Source: Silvimonas iriomotensis (GTDB taxonomy: Bacteria; Pseudomonadota; Gammaproteobacteria; Burkholderiales; Chitinibacteraceae). Taken from it: a stretch of 64,000 bases of DNA. This document shows positions 10,428 through 19,609 of this stretch, piece after piece. Where the stretch lies: contig NZ_BMLX01000002.1 in NCBI RefSeq assembly GCF_014645535.1, positions 496,001-560,000 of the forward strand, read 5' to 3'. The notes beneath the pieces were generated by a model. That model was not told where the DNA came from. It did no database searches and worked only from the letters and a program-made list of their open reading frames with translations. The position numbers and the translations under genes are program-made. Within the stretch, counting starts at the first letter, position 1. Each line of letters begins with the position of its first letter.

Positions 10428-11042
10428 ATGAAACTTCGTACTTTAGTTGCAGGCTTAGCCTTCATTGGTGCATCTGCCGGTGCATTTGCCGTTCCTAGCT
10501 GGACTATCACTCCGCTGGGCGGTGGCTCCGAGGTGGATGGCACTTCTTATAATCTGGGGACTGCTATGGCTCCAGCTGACTTCAACATCAATAACACCAT
10601 CACCAAGAGCGATCTTTTGCCCGATGGCACGTTCAAAGATGTTTACATGTTCATGGTGGACCCGACCTCCGCAGCAACCAGCGTGGTCTTCGCCAATTTC
10701 ATCTTTAGTGGCGGCACCAATCAGAGCCTTGACACCTCGACGACGACCCTGAGCCTGTACGACCTGACGACGCATACAGACTACGGCTCGGTCCCCATCA
10801 ATGAGCCAGCGTTCACCGCAGCGGAACTGTTCTATTCGGGCCACCAATATACCCTGACTGTCCTGGGTAGCCTGGCAGCTGGCAAGTCTACTGGTACCTA
10901 CGGCATTCAGGGCACCCTGACCCCGGTGCCGGAACCCGAAACCTATGCCCTGATGGGTCTGGGTCTGGTGGCTCTGGTTGCTGCACGTGCCCGTCGTCGC
11001 AAGACTGGCGCTAGCTTCACCACTGAAGCTTCTGCCGCCTGA
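10428..11042 (+). CDS. PEP-CTERM sorting domain protein
   Basis: This 204-residue exported protein has a signal peptide (residues 1-22, cut after AGAFA), a beta-rich central domain, and a C-terminal sorting signal: PEP at residues 168-170, a hydrophobic helix (about 173-186) and an arginine cluster (187-191). Such tails are processed by exosortases and the product goes to the surface or matrix. An FKDVYMF stretch in the first half resembles the FxDxF subgroup of PEP-CTERM proteins. Unusually, 13 residues follow the RRR cluster, where most members end shortly after it. It is the only PEP-CTERM protein in the window and lies beside the xrtB-bearing polysaccharide locus, so XrtB is its likely processing enzyme. 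Its function is unknown. Confidence 0.9.
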   Translation: MKLRTLVAGLAFIGASAGAFAVPSWTITPLGGGSEVDGTSYNLGTAMAPADFNINNTITKSDLLPDGTFKDVYMFMVDPTSAATSVVFANFIFSGGTNQSLDTSTTTLSLYDLTTHTDYGSVPINEPAFTAAELFYSGHQYTLTVLGSLAAGKSTGTYGIQGTLTPVPEPETYALMGLGLVALVAARARRRKTGASFTTEASAA

Positions 11043-11127
11043 GCAGTTGTTGATGCACTCCGTCTGCCTCGTTGTTTTTCGCCCTGTCGGTGAAACCAGC
11101 ACGGTATGACAAAGTGCGAATCGTATG

Positions 11128-11160
11128 AAAAGCCCATGGATGCCGCCATGGGCTTTTTTT
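11128..11160 (+). terminator. terminator of the PEP-CTERM gene
   Basis: GCCCATGG (11132-11139) and CCATGGGC (11146-11153) close a 6-base loop, preceded by AAAA and followed by a T run. Confidence 0.9.
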
Positions 11161-11209
11161 TTGGGCTGCCGCAAGACGTCAACCCTGGTCACCCCTGCGC
11201 GCGTCGCAT

Positions 11210-11240
11210 AAAAAAAGGGCCCGGCGATAAAGCCAGGCCC
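11210..11240 (-). terminator. terminator of the exopolysaccharide operon
   Basis: On the minus strand, GGGCCTGGC pairs with GCCGGGCCC (one G-U pair) around TTTATC, followed by a seven-T run. It lies about 40 bp after the last glycosyltransferase and marks the 3' end of the large minus-strand locus. Confidence 0.88.
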
Positions 11241-11278
11241 CGCGCTTGTCAGCAACACGGGAACACAGTGCTGCCGGG

Positions 11279-12541
11279 TTAATCAGGCCGGATGGACTCG
11301 TTGGCCGTCTGCGTCTGCGCGATCACCGGTTTGACGCTTGCCTGCGCAAACAGCGCATCATAGGCAGCCAGCAGTTTGGGGGCCTCGTATTTCCATTCCA
11401 GTTCATTCATGACACGCCGCTGGCCGTAATCACCCATGGTTTTGCGCAGTGCCGGGTCGGCCAGCAGGGTCAGGATCTTCTCTGCCATGTCGACTTCGTC
11501 GTTACGTTTGGCGTAAAGCGAAGCATCCTGGGCCGAGAAACGTCCCTCGGTCAGATCAAACTGGACGATCGGTTTGGCCAGCGCCATGTACTCCATGATT
11601 TTATTCATGGTGGACTTGTCGTTCATTTCATTGGCGACATCCGGGTTCACGCAGACATCCGCGGTATTGAGCATCTCCAGCAGTTGCTGGTCCGGCACGC
11701 GCCCGGTAAAGGTCACGTAGTCGGCAATGCCCAGTTCTGCGGCATACGCCTGCATTTCATCCAGCGACGTCCCGCCACCCACCAGGCCCAGCTGGATGTC
11801 CGTGCGCTTCTTCTCTTTCACGATGTAGGCCATGGCGCGCAGCAGGTAATCAATCCCCTCTTGCTTGCCCATGACCCCGACATAACCGATCAGATAGTCA
11901 CGCCCGTTCTTGAGCGCCGGCACTGGCGGCACCGTGCGCAGGCGGTCCAGCTTGGGGCCGCTGCGCACCACGTGCACTTTGGCCGGGTCCATACCGCCGC
12001 GCTCAATGGCAATGCGCTTGTACGATTCGTTGGTCGCAATCGACACACTGGCGGTTTTGAAAGTCCAGCGCTCAAACAGCACCATCAGTTTGTAGAAAAA
12101 GTCGCGCCGGCCAAACTTGGCTTCGTACAGTTCCGGGTTGATGTCATGGTGGTCAAACAGGAACTTCTTGCCAAAGAAGACCTTGAAAAACCCGCCCACC
12201 AGAAAGATCAGATCGGGCGGATTGCACGCATGAATGGCATCAAAACCACGGCTGAACATGACCTTGAAAGCCAGCCGGAACTCGTGGAACAACGCAGCGG
12301 AATACTCCAGCAAGTAACCCTTGGCGCCTTCGGCTTCCAGCGGCAATTCATGGCGATAGATGTAAATCCCTTCGATCACCTCAAAGTGCTGTTCATAGCC
12401 TTTGCCGGTCGGGCAGATAATCGAGACTTCATAACCGGCATCGCGCAGTGTGGTGGCTTCCTGCCATACCCGACGATCAAACGGGGATGGCAGGTTCTCT
12501 ACGATAATCAATACTTTGCGAGTTTTACCAGCAGATGCCAT
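11279..12541 (-). CDS. GT4-family glycosyltransferase of the exopolysaccharide locus
   Basis: This 420-residue GT-B enzyme begins KVLIIVENLPSPFDRRVWQEATTLRDAGYEV, the usual opening of Wbu-type GT4 transferases. The C-terminal donor site has FTGRVPDQQLLEMLNTADVCVNPD and then NDKSTMNKIMEYMALAKPIVQFDL, the GT4 EX7E-like region. The start at 12541 is chosen for its GAGGAGGG ribosome binding site 8 bases upstream; it lies inside the end of algD (17-base overlap), indicating coupled translation. It is the last gene of the operon. It would add one sugar to the lipid-linked repeat unit on the inner-membrane cytoplasmic face; donor and linkage cannot be told. Confidence 0.85.
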   Translation of the reverse strand: MASAGKTRKVLIIVENLPSPFDRRVWQEATTLRDAGYEVSIICPTGKGYEQHFEVIEGIYIYRHELPLEAEGAKGYLLEYSAALFHEFRLAFKVMFSRGFDAIHACNPPDLIFLVGGFFKVFFGKKFLFDHHDINPELYEAKFGRRDFFYKLMVLFERWTFKTASVSIATNESYKRIAIERGGMDPAKVHVVRSGPKLDRLRTVPPVPALKNGRDYLIGYVGVMGKQEGIDYLLRAMAYIVKEKKRTDIQLGLVGGGTSLDEMQAYAAELGIADYVTFTGRVPDQQLLEMLNTADVCVNPDVANEMNDKSTMNKIMEYMALAKPIVQFDLTEGRFSAQDASLYAKRNDEVDMAEKILTLLADPALRKTMGDYGQRRVMNELEWKYEAPKLLAAYDALFAQASVKPVIAQTQTANESIRPD

Positions 12542-13838
12542 CGTACTTGCCCTCCTCGCTCTTGTGATCCAGCACGCGGACAAAGTCGATCACTTCCTGG
12601 TTGGGGCGCAGGCGAGTGAAGGCATCCTGGAACTCGGCAGCGTTGTTGCCGATCACCAGCACTTCGGCATGATCAAGCACGGCATCCAGCGATTGCTCCA
12701 TGATGCGGGAGATGTGCGGAATCATGTTGAAGATGTAATCGCGGTTGGCGCCGGTCAGCGCGGCCAGGTTCACGTTGCGGTCGTACAGCTTCAGGTCGTA
12801 ACCCTTGCCGATCAGGCGCTCGATCACTTCCACAATCGGGCTTTCACGCAGGTCATCCGTACCGGCCTTGAACGAGAAACCCAGCACGCCGATCTTGCGT
12901 TTGCCCTTGGCGGTAATCATGCTGTAGCCGCGTTCGATCTGGCGCTCGTTGCTGGGCAGGATCGCGTTCAGGATCGGGACTTCCAGATCCAGACTGCGCG
13001 CCTTGTAGGTCAGTGCGCGCACGTCTTTGGGCAGGCAAGAACCGCCAAACGCAAAGCCGGGCTTCAGATAGTACGGCGACAGGTTCAGCTTGGTGTCCTT
13101 GCAGAAAATGTCCATGACCTGATGGCTATCAATGGTCAGGCTCTTGCAGATATTGCCGATCTCGTTGGCAAACGACACCTTGAGCGCGTGCCAGACGTTA
13201 TCGACGTACTTCACCATTTCGGCCGTTTCGATATCCGTGCGGATCAGCGGGGCTTTCAGGTCAGCATACAGCGCCGCCAGGGCGTCGCCACTACGCCGGT
13301 CGGTTTCGCCAATCACGGTCTTGGGCGGGTTGCGGTAATCCCACACGGCGGTGCCTTCACGCAAGAATTCCGGGTTGTTGCACACGCCAAAGTCCACACC
13401 GGCTTTCTTGCCCGAATACTGTTCCAGCGTCGGAATCACCACGTCTTTCATGGTGCCGGGCAGCATGGTGCTGCGTGCCACGACAATATGAAAATCGCTC
13501 TTTTCCTTGATGGCCGTACCGATTTCTTCGCACACACGGCGCACATAGCGCAGATCCAGCGCGCCGTTGAGCTGACTGGGCGTACCGACGCAGATAAACG
13601 ACATCTCCGTCGCCAGCACGGCCGAGTGCACGTCGGTTGTGCCGCGCAGATGACCGGCGCTGACAGCGGCGGCCACCATTTCGGCAATGTCTTTTTCAAC
13701 AATGGGTGGCACCCCCTTGTTGATCAGTTCCACCTTGCCGGCATTGGGCTCGACGCCGATCACCGTATGGCCTTCGCTGGCCAGACAACCCGCAGCCACC
13801 ACGCCCACATAACCCATACCAAAGATGCTGATTTTCAT
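12525..13838 (-). CDS. algD: GDP-mannose 6-dehydrogenase, AlgD type
   Basis: This 437-residue NAD-dependent nucleotide-sugar dehydrogenase oxidises GDP-mannose to GDP-mannuronate in two steps. The Rossmann start is MKISIFGMGYVGVVAAGCLA and the catalytic motif is GFAFGGSCLPKDVRALTYKA, with Cys exactly at residue 268 as in Pseudomonas AlgD. The ending DGICW also mirrors AlgD (EGICW), and similarity along the length is closer to AlgD than to UDP-glucose dehydrogenases. In this locus it would supply mannuronate for the exopolysaccharide. No AlgA, AlgC, Alg8 or Alg44 is present, so the polymer is built by the Wzx/Wzy route, not the alginate synthase route. Confidence 0.9.
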   Translation of the reverse strand: MKISIFGMGYVGVVAAGCLASEGHTVIGVEPNAGKVELINKGVPPIVEKDIAEMVAAAVSAGHLRGTTDVHSAVLATEMSFICVGTPSQLNGALDLRYVRRVCEEIGTAIKEKSDFHIVVARSTMLPGTMKDVVIPTLEQYSGKKAGVDFGVCNNPEFLREGTAVWDYRNPPKTVIGETDRRSGDALAALYADLKAPLIRTDIETAEMVKYVDNVWHALKVSFANEIGNICKSLTIDSHQVMDIFCKDTKLNLSPYYLKPGFAFGGSCLPKDVRALTYKARSLDLEVPILNAILPSNERQIERGYSMITAKGKRKIGVLGFSFKAGTDDLRESPIVEVIERLIGKGYDLKLYDRNVNLAALTGANRDYIFNMIPHISRIMEQSLDAVLDHAEVLVIGNNAAEFQDAFTRLRPNQEVIDFVRVLDHKSEEGKYDGICW

Positions 13839-13883
13839 TTTCCTGTACCTCTTTTTGAAATGATGAAATGGTCGTGAAGACGC

Positions 13884-14789
13884 TCAGGCACGGGCGCTGA
13901 GCATCCTCCAGAGTTTTCTGCCCCGCTGGCGATTGCGCCGGATCACCCCGCCGATCCGCTCGCCCAGCAATGAGGTCATGGCGGTGGCGCCAGAAAAACC
14001 GGGGGCCAGTTCCCGCAGGATTTGCCGGTTGCGCTTGAGCATCAGCAAGGAATTGGCCATGACGTAGTACTCGGTACGCCAGAAACCCTTGCGGGAGCCA
14101 CCGGTAGACATTCGGGCCGGCAGGTTCACTTGTACTGCGCGGGTATCCAGAATCATGGGGGCGCCCTGCGCCCGCACGCGCAGCAGGAAATCGGTTTCCT
14201 CGCGATAGGCGTTGCCCTTGTAGACACTGTCAAAGTCCTGCTTGCGGGCCTGACTGGTTTCAACCATGAAGCAGTTAGGGCACACCGCAATTTCCAGCAG
14301 GCGATCAGCCACACAGTCGAAGCGAAAACGCAGATGGCGCAGATCGACCACTTCCAGCGGGGTTTGCACCTTGCGCCGCCGCGCTGCGGCAGCCACCGCT
14401 GAAGTTTCGTTGTGGTTCATGTAAACCGATGCCGCACCGGCAACGCTGCCGGGGTGCTGGCGCAGGGTTTCCAGCAGCGCGCCGATTGCGCCCGGTAACA
14501 ACACAGAGTCGTCATCGCCAAAGTAAACAAAATCACCGCGGGCCTCGGCTTTGCCGCGATTCTTGGCGGCCATCTGCCCCTGGTTACGATCCTGGCGCAA
14601 ATAGCGGATACGACTGTCGGCCGCCATAAGCCGGGCCATCACTTCCGGGGTGTTATCCGGCGAGCAGTCATCTACCAGGATCAGCTCAATGACGTGGTCC
14701 TGCAGATACGTCGGCAAGGTCTGCTCCAGCAGATGCGCACGCTTGTAGCTGGGAATCACGACGCTGACGGTCGGTGCTTGGGCTGACAT
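13884..14789 (-). CDS. GT2-family glycosyltransferase
   Basis: This 301-residue GT-A enzyme has an N-terminal nucleotide-sugar domain: VSVVIPSYKRAHLLEQTLP, ILVDDCSPDNTPEV and the metal-binding DXD-like FGDDDSVLLPGA near residue 95. The start at 14789 is preferred for its AGAGGGA ribosome binding site 8 bases upstream and because the frame upstream (to 14861) lacks family character. It follows the GT4 gene by 37 bp and precedes algD by 45 bp. It is likely a cytoplasmic or membrane-associated transferase acting on the repeat unit; donor unknown. Confidence 0.85.
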   Translation of the reverse strand: MSAQAPTVSVVIPSYKRAHLLEQTLPTYLQDHVIELILVDDCSPDNTPEVMARLMAADSRIRYLRQDRNQGQMAAKNRGKAEARGDFVYFGDDDSVLLPGAIGALLETLRQHPGSVAGAASVYMNHNETSAVAAAARRRKVQTPLEVVDLRHLRFRFDCVADRLLEIAVCPNCFMVETSQARKQDFDSVYKGNAYREETDFLLRVRAQGAPMILDTRAVQVNLPARMSTGGSRKGFWRTEYYVMANSLLMLKRNRQILRELAPGFSGATAMTSLLGERIGGVIRRNRQRGRKLWRMLSARA

Positions 14790-14826
14790 TGTTAGAATCC
14801 CTCTGGTCTGGAAATAAACGTATCCG

Positions 14827-16095
14827 TCACTGCGCGCTTTCCTGGGGCTGCGGCGTATCACACATCACCTCAGGGTGCGTTATCTGGCTGGGGGCCTCCT
14901 GCAAAATGGGCAGAATGTCGGCAATGCGCGCAGGCATGAACAGGCGCCGGGCGCGTTGCCGCGGCAGCGGGGTTGCTTCAGCGGCGGGCGCTTGCAGGGC
15001 TTTGAGAATGGACTCGGCGAAGGGCTGCGGCTGGTCTGCCACCTGAAAGCAATCCACCACGGCTTGCGGCAAACCCGCCAAGCCTTTGGGCGTGCTGACA
15101 AGGTGGGCCGGGGTGAACAGCATTTCCACGGATTTCACGTTGACGCCACTACCGGCGAACACCGGGTTGATCAATACGCGCGCGCTGCGCAGCACTGGCA
15201 CTGCGTCCGCCGGGCTTTCGATCAACTGAACGTGCGGCGTACCGGCCAGCAACTCGCGGATCTGTGCGCACGGGCGATTGCCGGCGATGAAAATGCGCAG
15301 CTCCGGCCGCTGGCGCAGCAGCAAGGGCACGACCTCCCGGACAAACCAGCTGACCCCGAACACGTTGTTGGGCATGAACAGATTGCCCAGATAGCCCACG
15401 TCATACGTGGCCGGCGTGGTCAGCGGTGCGCTCAGCGCGTTGGTCATGCCGGTATCGACCAGCGTCGGCAGCCAGTGGCCGTGACGAAATCCTTGTTGCT
15501 GCCACCAGGCCAGGTCATCGACCGAAATATCGAAAAACGCTTGCGCCGTCTGCATCACTTTGAGTTCGAACTGGCGGATGCCCTGGTTGCGCAGCCCCCA
15601 ATGCAGGTATGCCTTGATGCCCTTTGCACTGGCCAATTGATAGCCGATGTAACGATGCTCGATATTTTGCGAGCGGTAGAACAGCGGCTTGTTCAAGGCG
15701 CGGGTGAGCTTGAGCGCCACGTCCCCGCCAAACAGGCCATCCAGCCAGATGGCATCCGGCGCAGCAGCGCGCTCATTGGCCAGCAAAGCCGCAAAGTTCT
15801 TGCCTGACAGCGCGCGGGCGCTGGCGCCCCATGGCAACGAGGACAAACTGGCCAGGCGCCAGATCTTGCTGCTTCCACTGTTCTGAAATGGATAAACAGC
15901 AACGCTTTCAGCGACTTCGCGCACTTTGGCCACATGCCCGGCCAGTTCGGCATCCTCTGCTGCGGCCTGATGCCAGCACACAATGCGCACCTTCACCCCG
16001 GCCGCGTTCAGCGCGCACACCCGCCGCCACATGTCGGCTGTGCCGCCATGGTTAGGGGGATAAGGCAGTTCGCCGCAAATCATGGTCAATCGCAT
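14827..16095 (-). CDS. GT4-like glycosyltransferase
   Basis: This 422-residue GT-B protein opens MRLTMICGELPYPPNHGGTADMWRRV. That start is shared with sugar transferases found in PEP-CTERM/EpsH loci, whose Pro-rich LPYPPN loop lines the acceptor site. The C-terminal domain carries YDVGYLGNLFMPNNVFGVSWF and VLINPVFAGSGVNVKSVEML, the donor-binding helix in which Gly-Ser-Gly and Glu replace the classical EX7E. The ribosome binding site is weak. It lies 19 bp after the lyase-like gene. A role in repeat-unit assembly is inferred from position. Confidence 0.8.
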   Translation of the reverse strand: MRLTMICGELPYPPNHGGTADMWRRVCALNAAGVKVRIVCWHQAAAEDAELAGHVAKVREVAESVAVYPFQNSGSSKIWRLASLSSLPWGASARALSGKNFAALLANERAAAPDAIWLDGLFGGDVALKLTRALNKPLFYRSQNIEHRYIGYQLASAKGIKAYLHWGLRNQGIRQFELKVMQTAQAFFDISVDDLAWWQQQGFRHGHWLPTLVDTGMTNALSAPLTTPATYDVGYLGNLFMPNNVFGVSWFVREVVPLLLRQRPELRIFIAGNRPCAQIRELLAGTPHVQLIESPADAVPVLRSARVLINPVFAGSGVNVKSVEMLFTPAHLVSTPKGLAGLPQAVVDCFQVADQPQPFAESILKALQAPAAEATPLPRQRARRLFMPARIADILPILQEAPSQITHPEVMCDTPQPQESAQ

Positions 16096-16114
16096 GAACC
16101 GTGTCTCGCTGGTA

Positions 16115-18049
16115 TCAATTCAAAGGGGTGAAACGGGTGACAAACCGCGCGGTGGCCGCGGTGCCTTCCAGATAAATACCGGTCCGCGTCCAGGGCTTGA
16201 CCGAATCGGGCACTGTGCCGACAAACACTCGCTGCAAAGCCGTGCCGGATACGCTGAGGCGATAGTTGTGTGCACCGCATTGCAAGACCGCAGACCAGTT
16301 GCCCGGCACGGTGTAAGCCGCCGTGTTCTTCCAGTACGAGAACGCCGTGGAGCCCGGCAAGGCGCCGTCGCCAGCCGTGCCCTCTGCCTTGACCTGGCAG
16401 TTGGTGTTGTAGGTCATGCCCAGCCGCGCTTGCGTGGGCTGCTGGCGGGTGATCTCGACCGTGTCGGTCAGCTCGTTACCGCGTACAGAGACCTGGCGCT
16501 GGGCCGAGGCATCCTTGCGCCATTCGGGTTGCGCGGCCGCGGCGGTATCGTCGGTCAGGCTGACAAAGCGCCCTTCCGCCGGATACGGCAATTGCCCGTC
16601 GCCTTCTTCCAGCGGCACGTTATGCGATGGCCCAAGGCGGAAGTAGCGTGCATGCAAGGGCGAGCCATAACCCACCGTGCCGGGCGAACGCAAAATCCAG
16701 TCGTCGCCGTATTGCAGTTGCAGGTTCAGCCCTTCCTGATGCGCGTGCGAGCGTGATTTCTGTCCGTACACCAGCAGCGCATGCCATTGCCCGTTGACCA
16801 GCTGGACTGCATCCAGCCCTGGAAAATGCGCGGTTTTGACCACCGGGATGACTTCGGGCTTGCTGGCGGCCGGGGGGGCATCCAGCAAGGTGCTCCAGTC
16901 ACGGGCTTTGCCAACGTCAGCCAGCGCAACCCAGGTCGGCAACACGCGCCAGGATTGCAACCACAGGGGACGGTTGGGGCTGGGCCGGTTGGGCTGGGTG
17001 TCGTTCATCGCCGGGGTCACGCCTGGGCGGAAAGTCAGCTGTGCCGGGGCGATCATCAGATTCTGGGCGCGCCAGAGTACGTCTTTCAACCCGTCGAGCT
17101 GATTACGTACCGACGCAGCGGTCAGGACGCATACCAGCGCCTGCACCACGTATTCCTGATAAGACAAAGTGCCTTCAAACCAGAAGTCATCCGGCGATAC
17201 GCCAGCATCCAGCAGCCCGCGCAGGCCCAGTGGCCCTTGCGTGCCGGCGGCAATCCAGTCCTGTTTGCCAAATTCCATACCGGCGGCGGTCACCGCAGCG
17301 GCCTCCCACACCGAAATGTTGTGCACCTGGCGGCGCGACTGCAGTTGCAAATCCACCATCGGTGCAAACAGATTGTTCTGCCAGTCGGTAATCCGGGAGG
17401 GCTCCACCCCGCCGCGCAACAAGCGCACGATCTCAATGAGGGCGAACATCTGGACGGATTCATCCAGCGCCTGGCTGAACATGCGCGACTGGCCATTCCA
17501 GCTTTGCAGCGGGAACTTCTGATAGTTGCGGGCGTAGATATCCATTTGCGCCGCCGCCCAGTCGCGATACCGCGTATCGCCGTTCAGCTTGTAAAAGCGC
17601 GCGGCATCAAGCATGCGATCGACGTTGTACATGCGCGTCAGCGCTACCCAGGCGGCACGCTGTTTCTGGTTGTTGCCCGTGGCCGGCGGAATGGGCGTTG
17701 ACGGCGTCCAGGTCAGCCAGGCCCCCGTGGCCAGATCAACATAGTCATGGCCCCAGCCCACCGGCTGGGTCGGGTCATCGTGCTGGTCTTTCATCCAGGC
17801 GTTGAGCGCATAACGCCGCTGGTTAAGGAAGTCTTGCCAGGCGGGATCGCTGCTCATCAGTTTGCGGGCACGGCCCCAGTCTTCCTGGGCCTGGCGGGCA
17901 GGCGCATACGGTCCGCTGCCGGCCTTGACCTCTGCCATGCGTGCGCGCACGGCCTGGTCGTCATCGGCGGCCTGCGCCAGCGCCGGTGCCAGCAGCAGCG
18001 CCAGCACGCCATTCACAACGCAACGGTAAACCGGATCAAGCCGCGCCAC
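16115..18049 (-). CDS. secreted heparinase II/III or alginate lyase-like protein
   Basis: This 644-residue exported protein has a Sec signal peptide (residues 1-27, ending ALAQAA). An alpha/alpha-toroid follows (about 40-330) with YNVDRMLDAARFYKLNGD and the conserved HNISVWEAAA segment. A beta-sandwich follows (about 380-640) whose RSHAHQEGLNLQLQYG matches the family's conserved His motif (usually HAHAD or HGHPD). This is the architecture of PL15/PL17 alginate and heparinase II/III lyases, which cleave uronate polymers by beta-elimination. It overlaps the flippase gene by 14 bases, so it belongs to the operon. With AlgD here, a uronate substrate is likely; it may trim the polymer or clear it from the periplasm. 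The family is fairly sure, the substrate inferred. Confidence 0.8.
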   Translation of the reverse strand: MARLDPVYRCVVNGVLALLLAPALAQAADDDQAVRARMAEVKAGSGPYAPARQAQEDWGRARKLMSSDPAWQDFLNQRRYALNAWMKDQHDDPTQPVGWGHDYVDLATGAWLTWTPSTPIPPATGNNQKQRAAWVALTRMYNVDRMLDAARFYKLNGDTRYRDWAAAQMDIYARNYQKFPLQSWNGQSRMFSQALDESVQMFALIEIVRLLRGGVEPSRITDWQNNLFAPMVDLQLQSRRQVHNISVWEAAAVTAAGMEFGKQDWIAAGTQGPLGLRGLLDAGVSPDDFWFEGTLSYQEYVVQALVCVLTAASVRNQLDGLKDVLWRAQNLMIAPAQLTFRPGVTPAMNDTQPNRPSPNRPLWLQSWRVLPTWVALADVGKARDWSTLLDAPPAASKPEVIPVVKTAHFPGLDAVQLVNGQWHALLVYGQKSRSHAHQEGLNLQLQYGDDWILRSPGTVGYGSPLHARYFRLGPSHNVPLEEGDGQLPYPAEGRFVSLTDDTAAAAQPEWRKDASAQRQVSVRGNELTDTVEITRQQPTQARLGMTYNTNCQVKAEGTAGDGALPGSTAFSYWKNTAAYTVPGNWSAVLQCGAHNYRLSVSGTALQRVFVGTVPDSVKPWTRTGIYLEGTAATARFVTRFTPLN

Positions 18050-19526
18050 GTTTCATGCTCCTCACAGTGGACAGCACGGTCAGCAGGCGCTGACGGGCAA
18101 ACAGCCAGAGCGTGGCGACATACAACAACACGCCGACACTGCCCTTGAACAACAACGCCATCAGGGCCGGCATGCTGGCGCACGGCTCCTTGAGCAGTAC
18201 CACGCCGGCAGCCATCACCAGCACCGCCAGCGCAAACGGCATGATCCGTTTAAGCAATGCCGGCAACGACAGCCCCAGCGCAGACCGGGTCAGCCAGAAG
18301 CTCAGTGGCATGGGCACCAGCAAGGCCAGCACATACCCCTGGACAATCACCTGCAAGGAATAGTGATGGGTGAACCAGATGCTGATCAGTACCGCCAGCG
18401 CCTTGACCGAAGAGAGCATCAGCGAATGCGAGGGCTTGCCGCTGGCATTCAGGATGGTGCTGTCGTAGTACTGGGTCGACAGCACCGCGCCGACCAGCGC
18501 CAGCGGGAACAGGATGTGTTCACTGCCCGCCCAGCGCGCACCGAACGCCACATGGCACATTTCCGGCGAGAGCACCGCCACCAGAATCCACACCGGCACG
18601 GCAAAGAACACGGTCAGCGACACCGCCTGGTAATAGGCTTCGCGCAAACGCACGCGATCTCCGGCAATGCGCGAGAACGCCGGCATGGCAACATCCAGCA
18701 AGACCGAGGCCAGCAACTGGGCAAAGATGTAATACAGCTTGGAGCCAACCGAATACATCCCCAGCGCCACCACGCCCATCCAGAACCCGACCGCCAGATC
18801 CAGCACCCGGTACGCGCCAAACTCGATCACCCGGACACCCAGAATGTTCAGGCCGAACCGGCTCATCTGCCCCAGACCCGTGAAGTCCAGTTGCCGTGAG
18901 GGATACCAGCGCGAACGCCACCACAACATGGCCAGATTGACGACCGCCGCCACCAGCAACTGCGCAACCAGCGCCCATACGCCAAAGCCCAGGCTGGCCA
19001 GCACCACGCCTGCCACGCCGCCGGCAATGGTGGACACCAGCCCGCGCATGGCCAGGCGCTTGAACTGAAAGTCACGCCGGAACAATGCCAGCTGGCAAAA
19101 ACCCAGCGCATTGATCAGCAAGGAAAGGCTGCCGATCTGCAAGATCGAAACCAGCCCCGGGATTTTCATGGCGTGCTCGATCAGCGGCGCCAGCAGCCAG
19201 ATGCACGCGACGACGACCAGCGACAGCAGGAAATTGACCAGAAACACCGTATTGAGCTGGCCCTGGGTGACATCCGGCCGCTGGACGATCGCGTCACCCA
19301 GACCCTGGTCGACAAACAGCTCCAGGAAAGAGAAAACGGCAAAGGCAGCGGCAAACGCACCAATAGAGGCCGGTTCCAGCAAGCGCACCAGCTGGAAATA
19401 AATGACAAAGCCCACCAGCCGGCCGCCCCAGTTCCGGATGGCCGACCACATCAGACCGGAACGTACTTTGCCGGCAACGCTCTCTTTGCCCAGCACGGCG
19501 ACACCGCCATCTACCTGGCTGCTCAT
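18036..19526 (-). CDS. Wzx-type polysaccharide flippase
   Basis: This 496-residue integral membrane protein of the MOP superfamily has about 12-14 helices. It begins with the family's SGLMWSAIRNWGGRLVGFVIYFQLVRLLEP (transport of O-antigen or exopolysaccharide units) and continues FGVWALVAQLLVAAVVN. It would flip the undecaprenyl-linked repeat unit to the periplasmic face for the Wzy-type polymerase encoded upstream. The start at 19526 gives MSSQVDGG. It overlaps the lyase gene and is separated from the acyltransferase upstream by 84 bp. Confidence 0.9.
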   Translation of the reverse strand: MSSQVDGGVAVLGKESVAGKVRSGLMWSAIRNWGGRLVGFVIYFQLVRLLEPASIGAFAAAFAVFSFLELFVDQGLGDAIVQRPDVTQGQLNTVFLVNFLLSLVVVACIWLLAPLIEHAMKIPGLVSILQIGSLSLLINALGFCQLALFRRDFQFKRLAMRGLVSTIAGGVAGVVLASLGFGVWALVAQLLVAAVVNLAMLWWRSRWYPSRQLDFTGLGQMSRFGLNILGVRVIEFGAYRVLDLAVGFWMGVVALGMYSVGSKLYYIFAQLLASVLLDVAMPAFSRIAGDRVRLREAYYQAVSLTVFFAVPVWILVAVLSPEMCHVAFGARWAGSEHILFPLALVGAVLSTQYYDSTILNASGKPSHSLMLSSVKALAVLISIWFTHHYSLQVIVQGYVLALLVPMPLSFWLTRSALGLSLPALLKRIMPFALAVLVMAAGVVLLKEPCASMPALMALLFKGSVGVLLYVATLWLFARQRLLTVLSTVRSMKRGAA

Positions 19527-19609
19527 GCGCGGGCCCCTTGCCTGAGGGCCGCGAGGGCGGCGTGATCATGAACGGATTCAACACATTGGCACATGGCGAT
19601 ACCCCAGGC

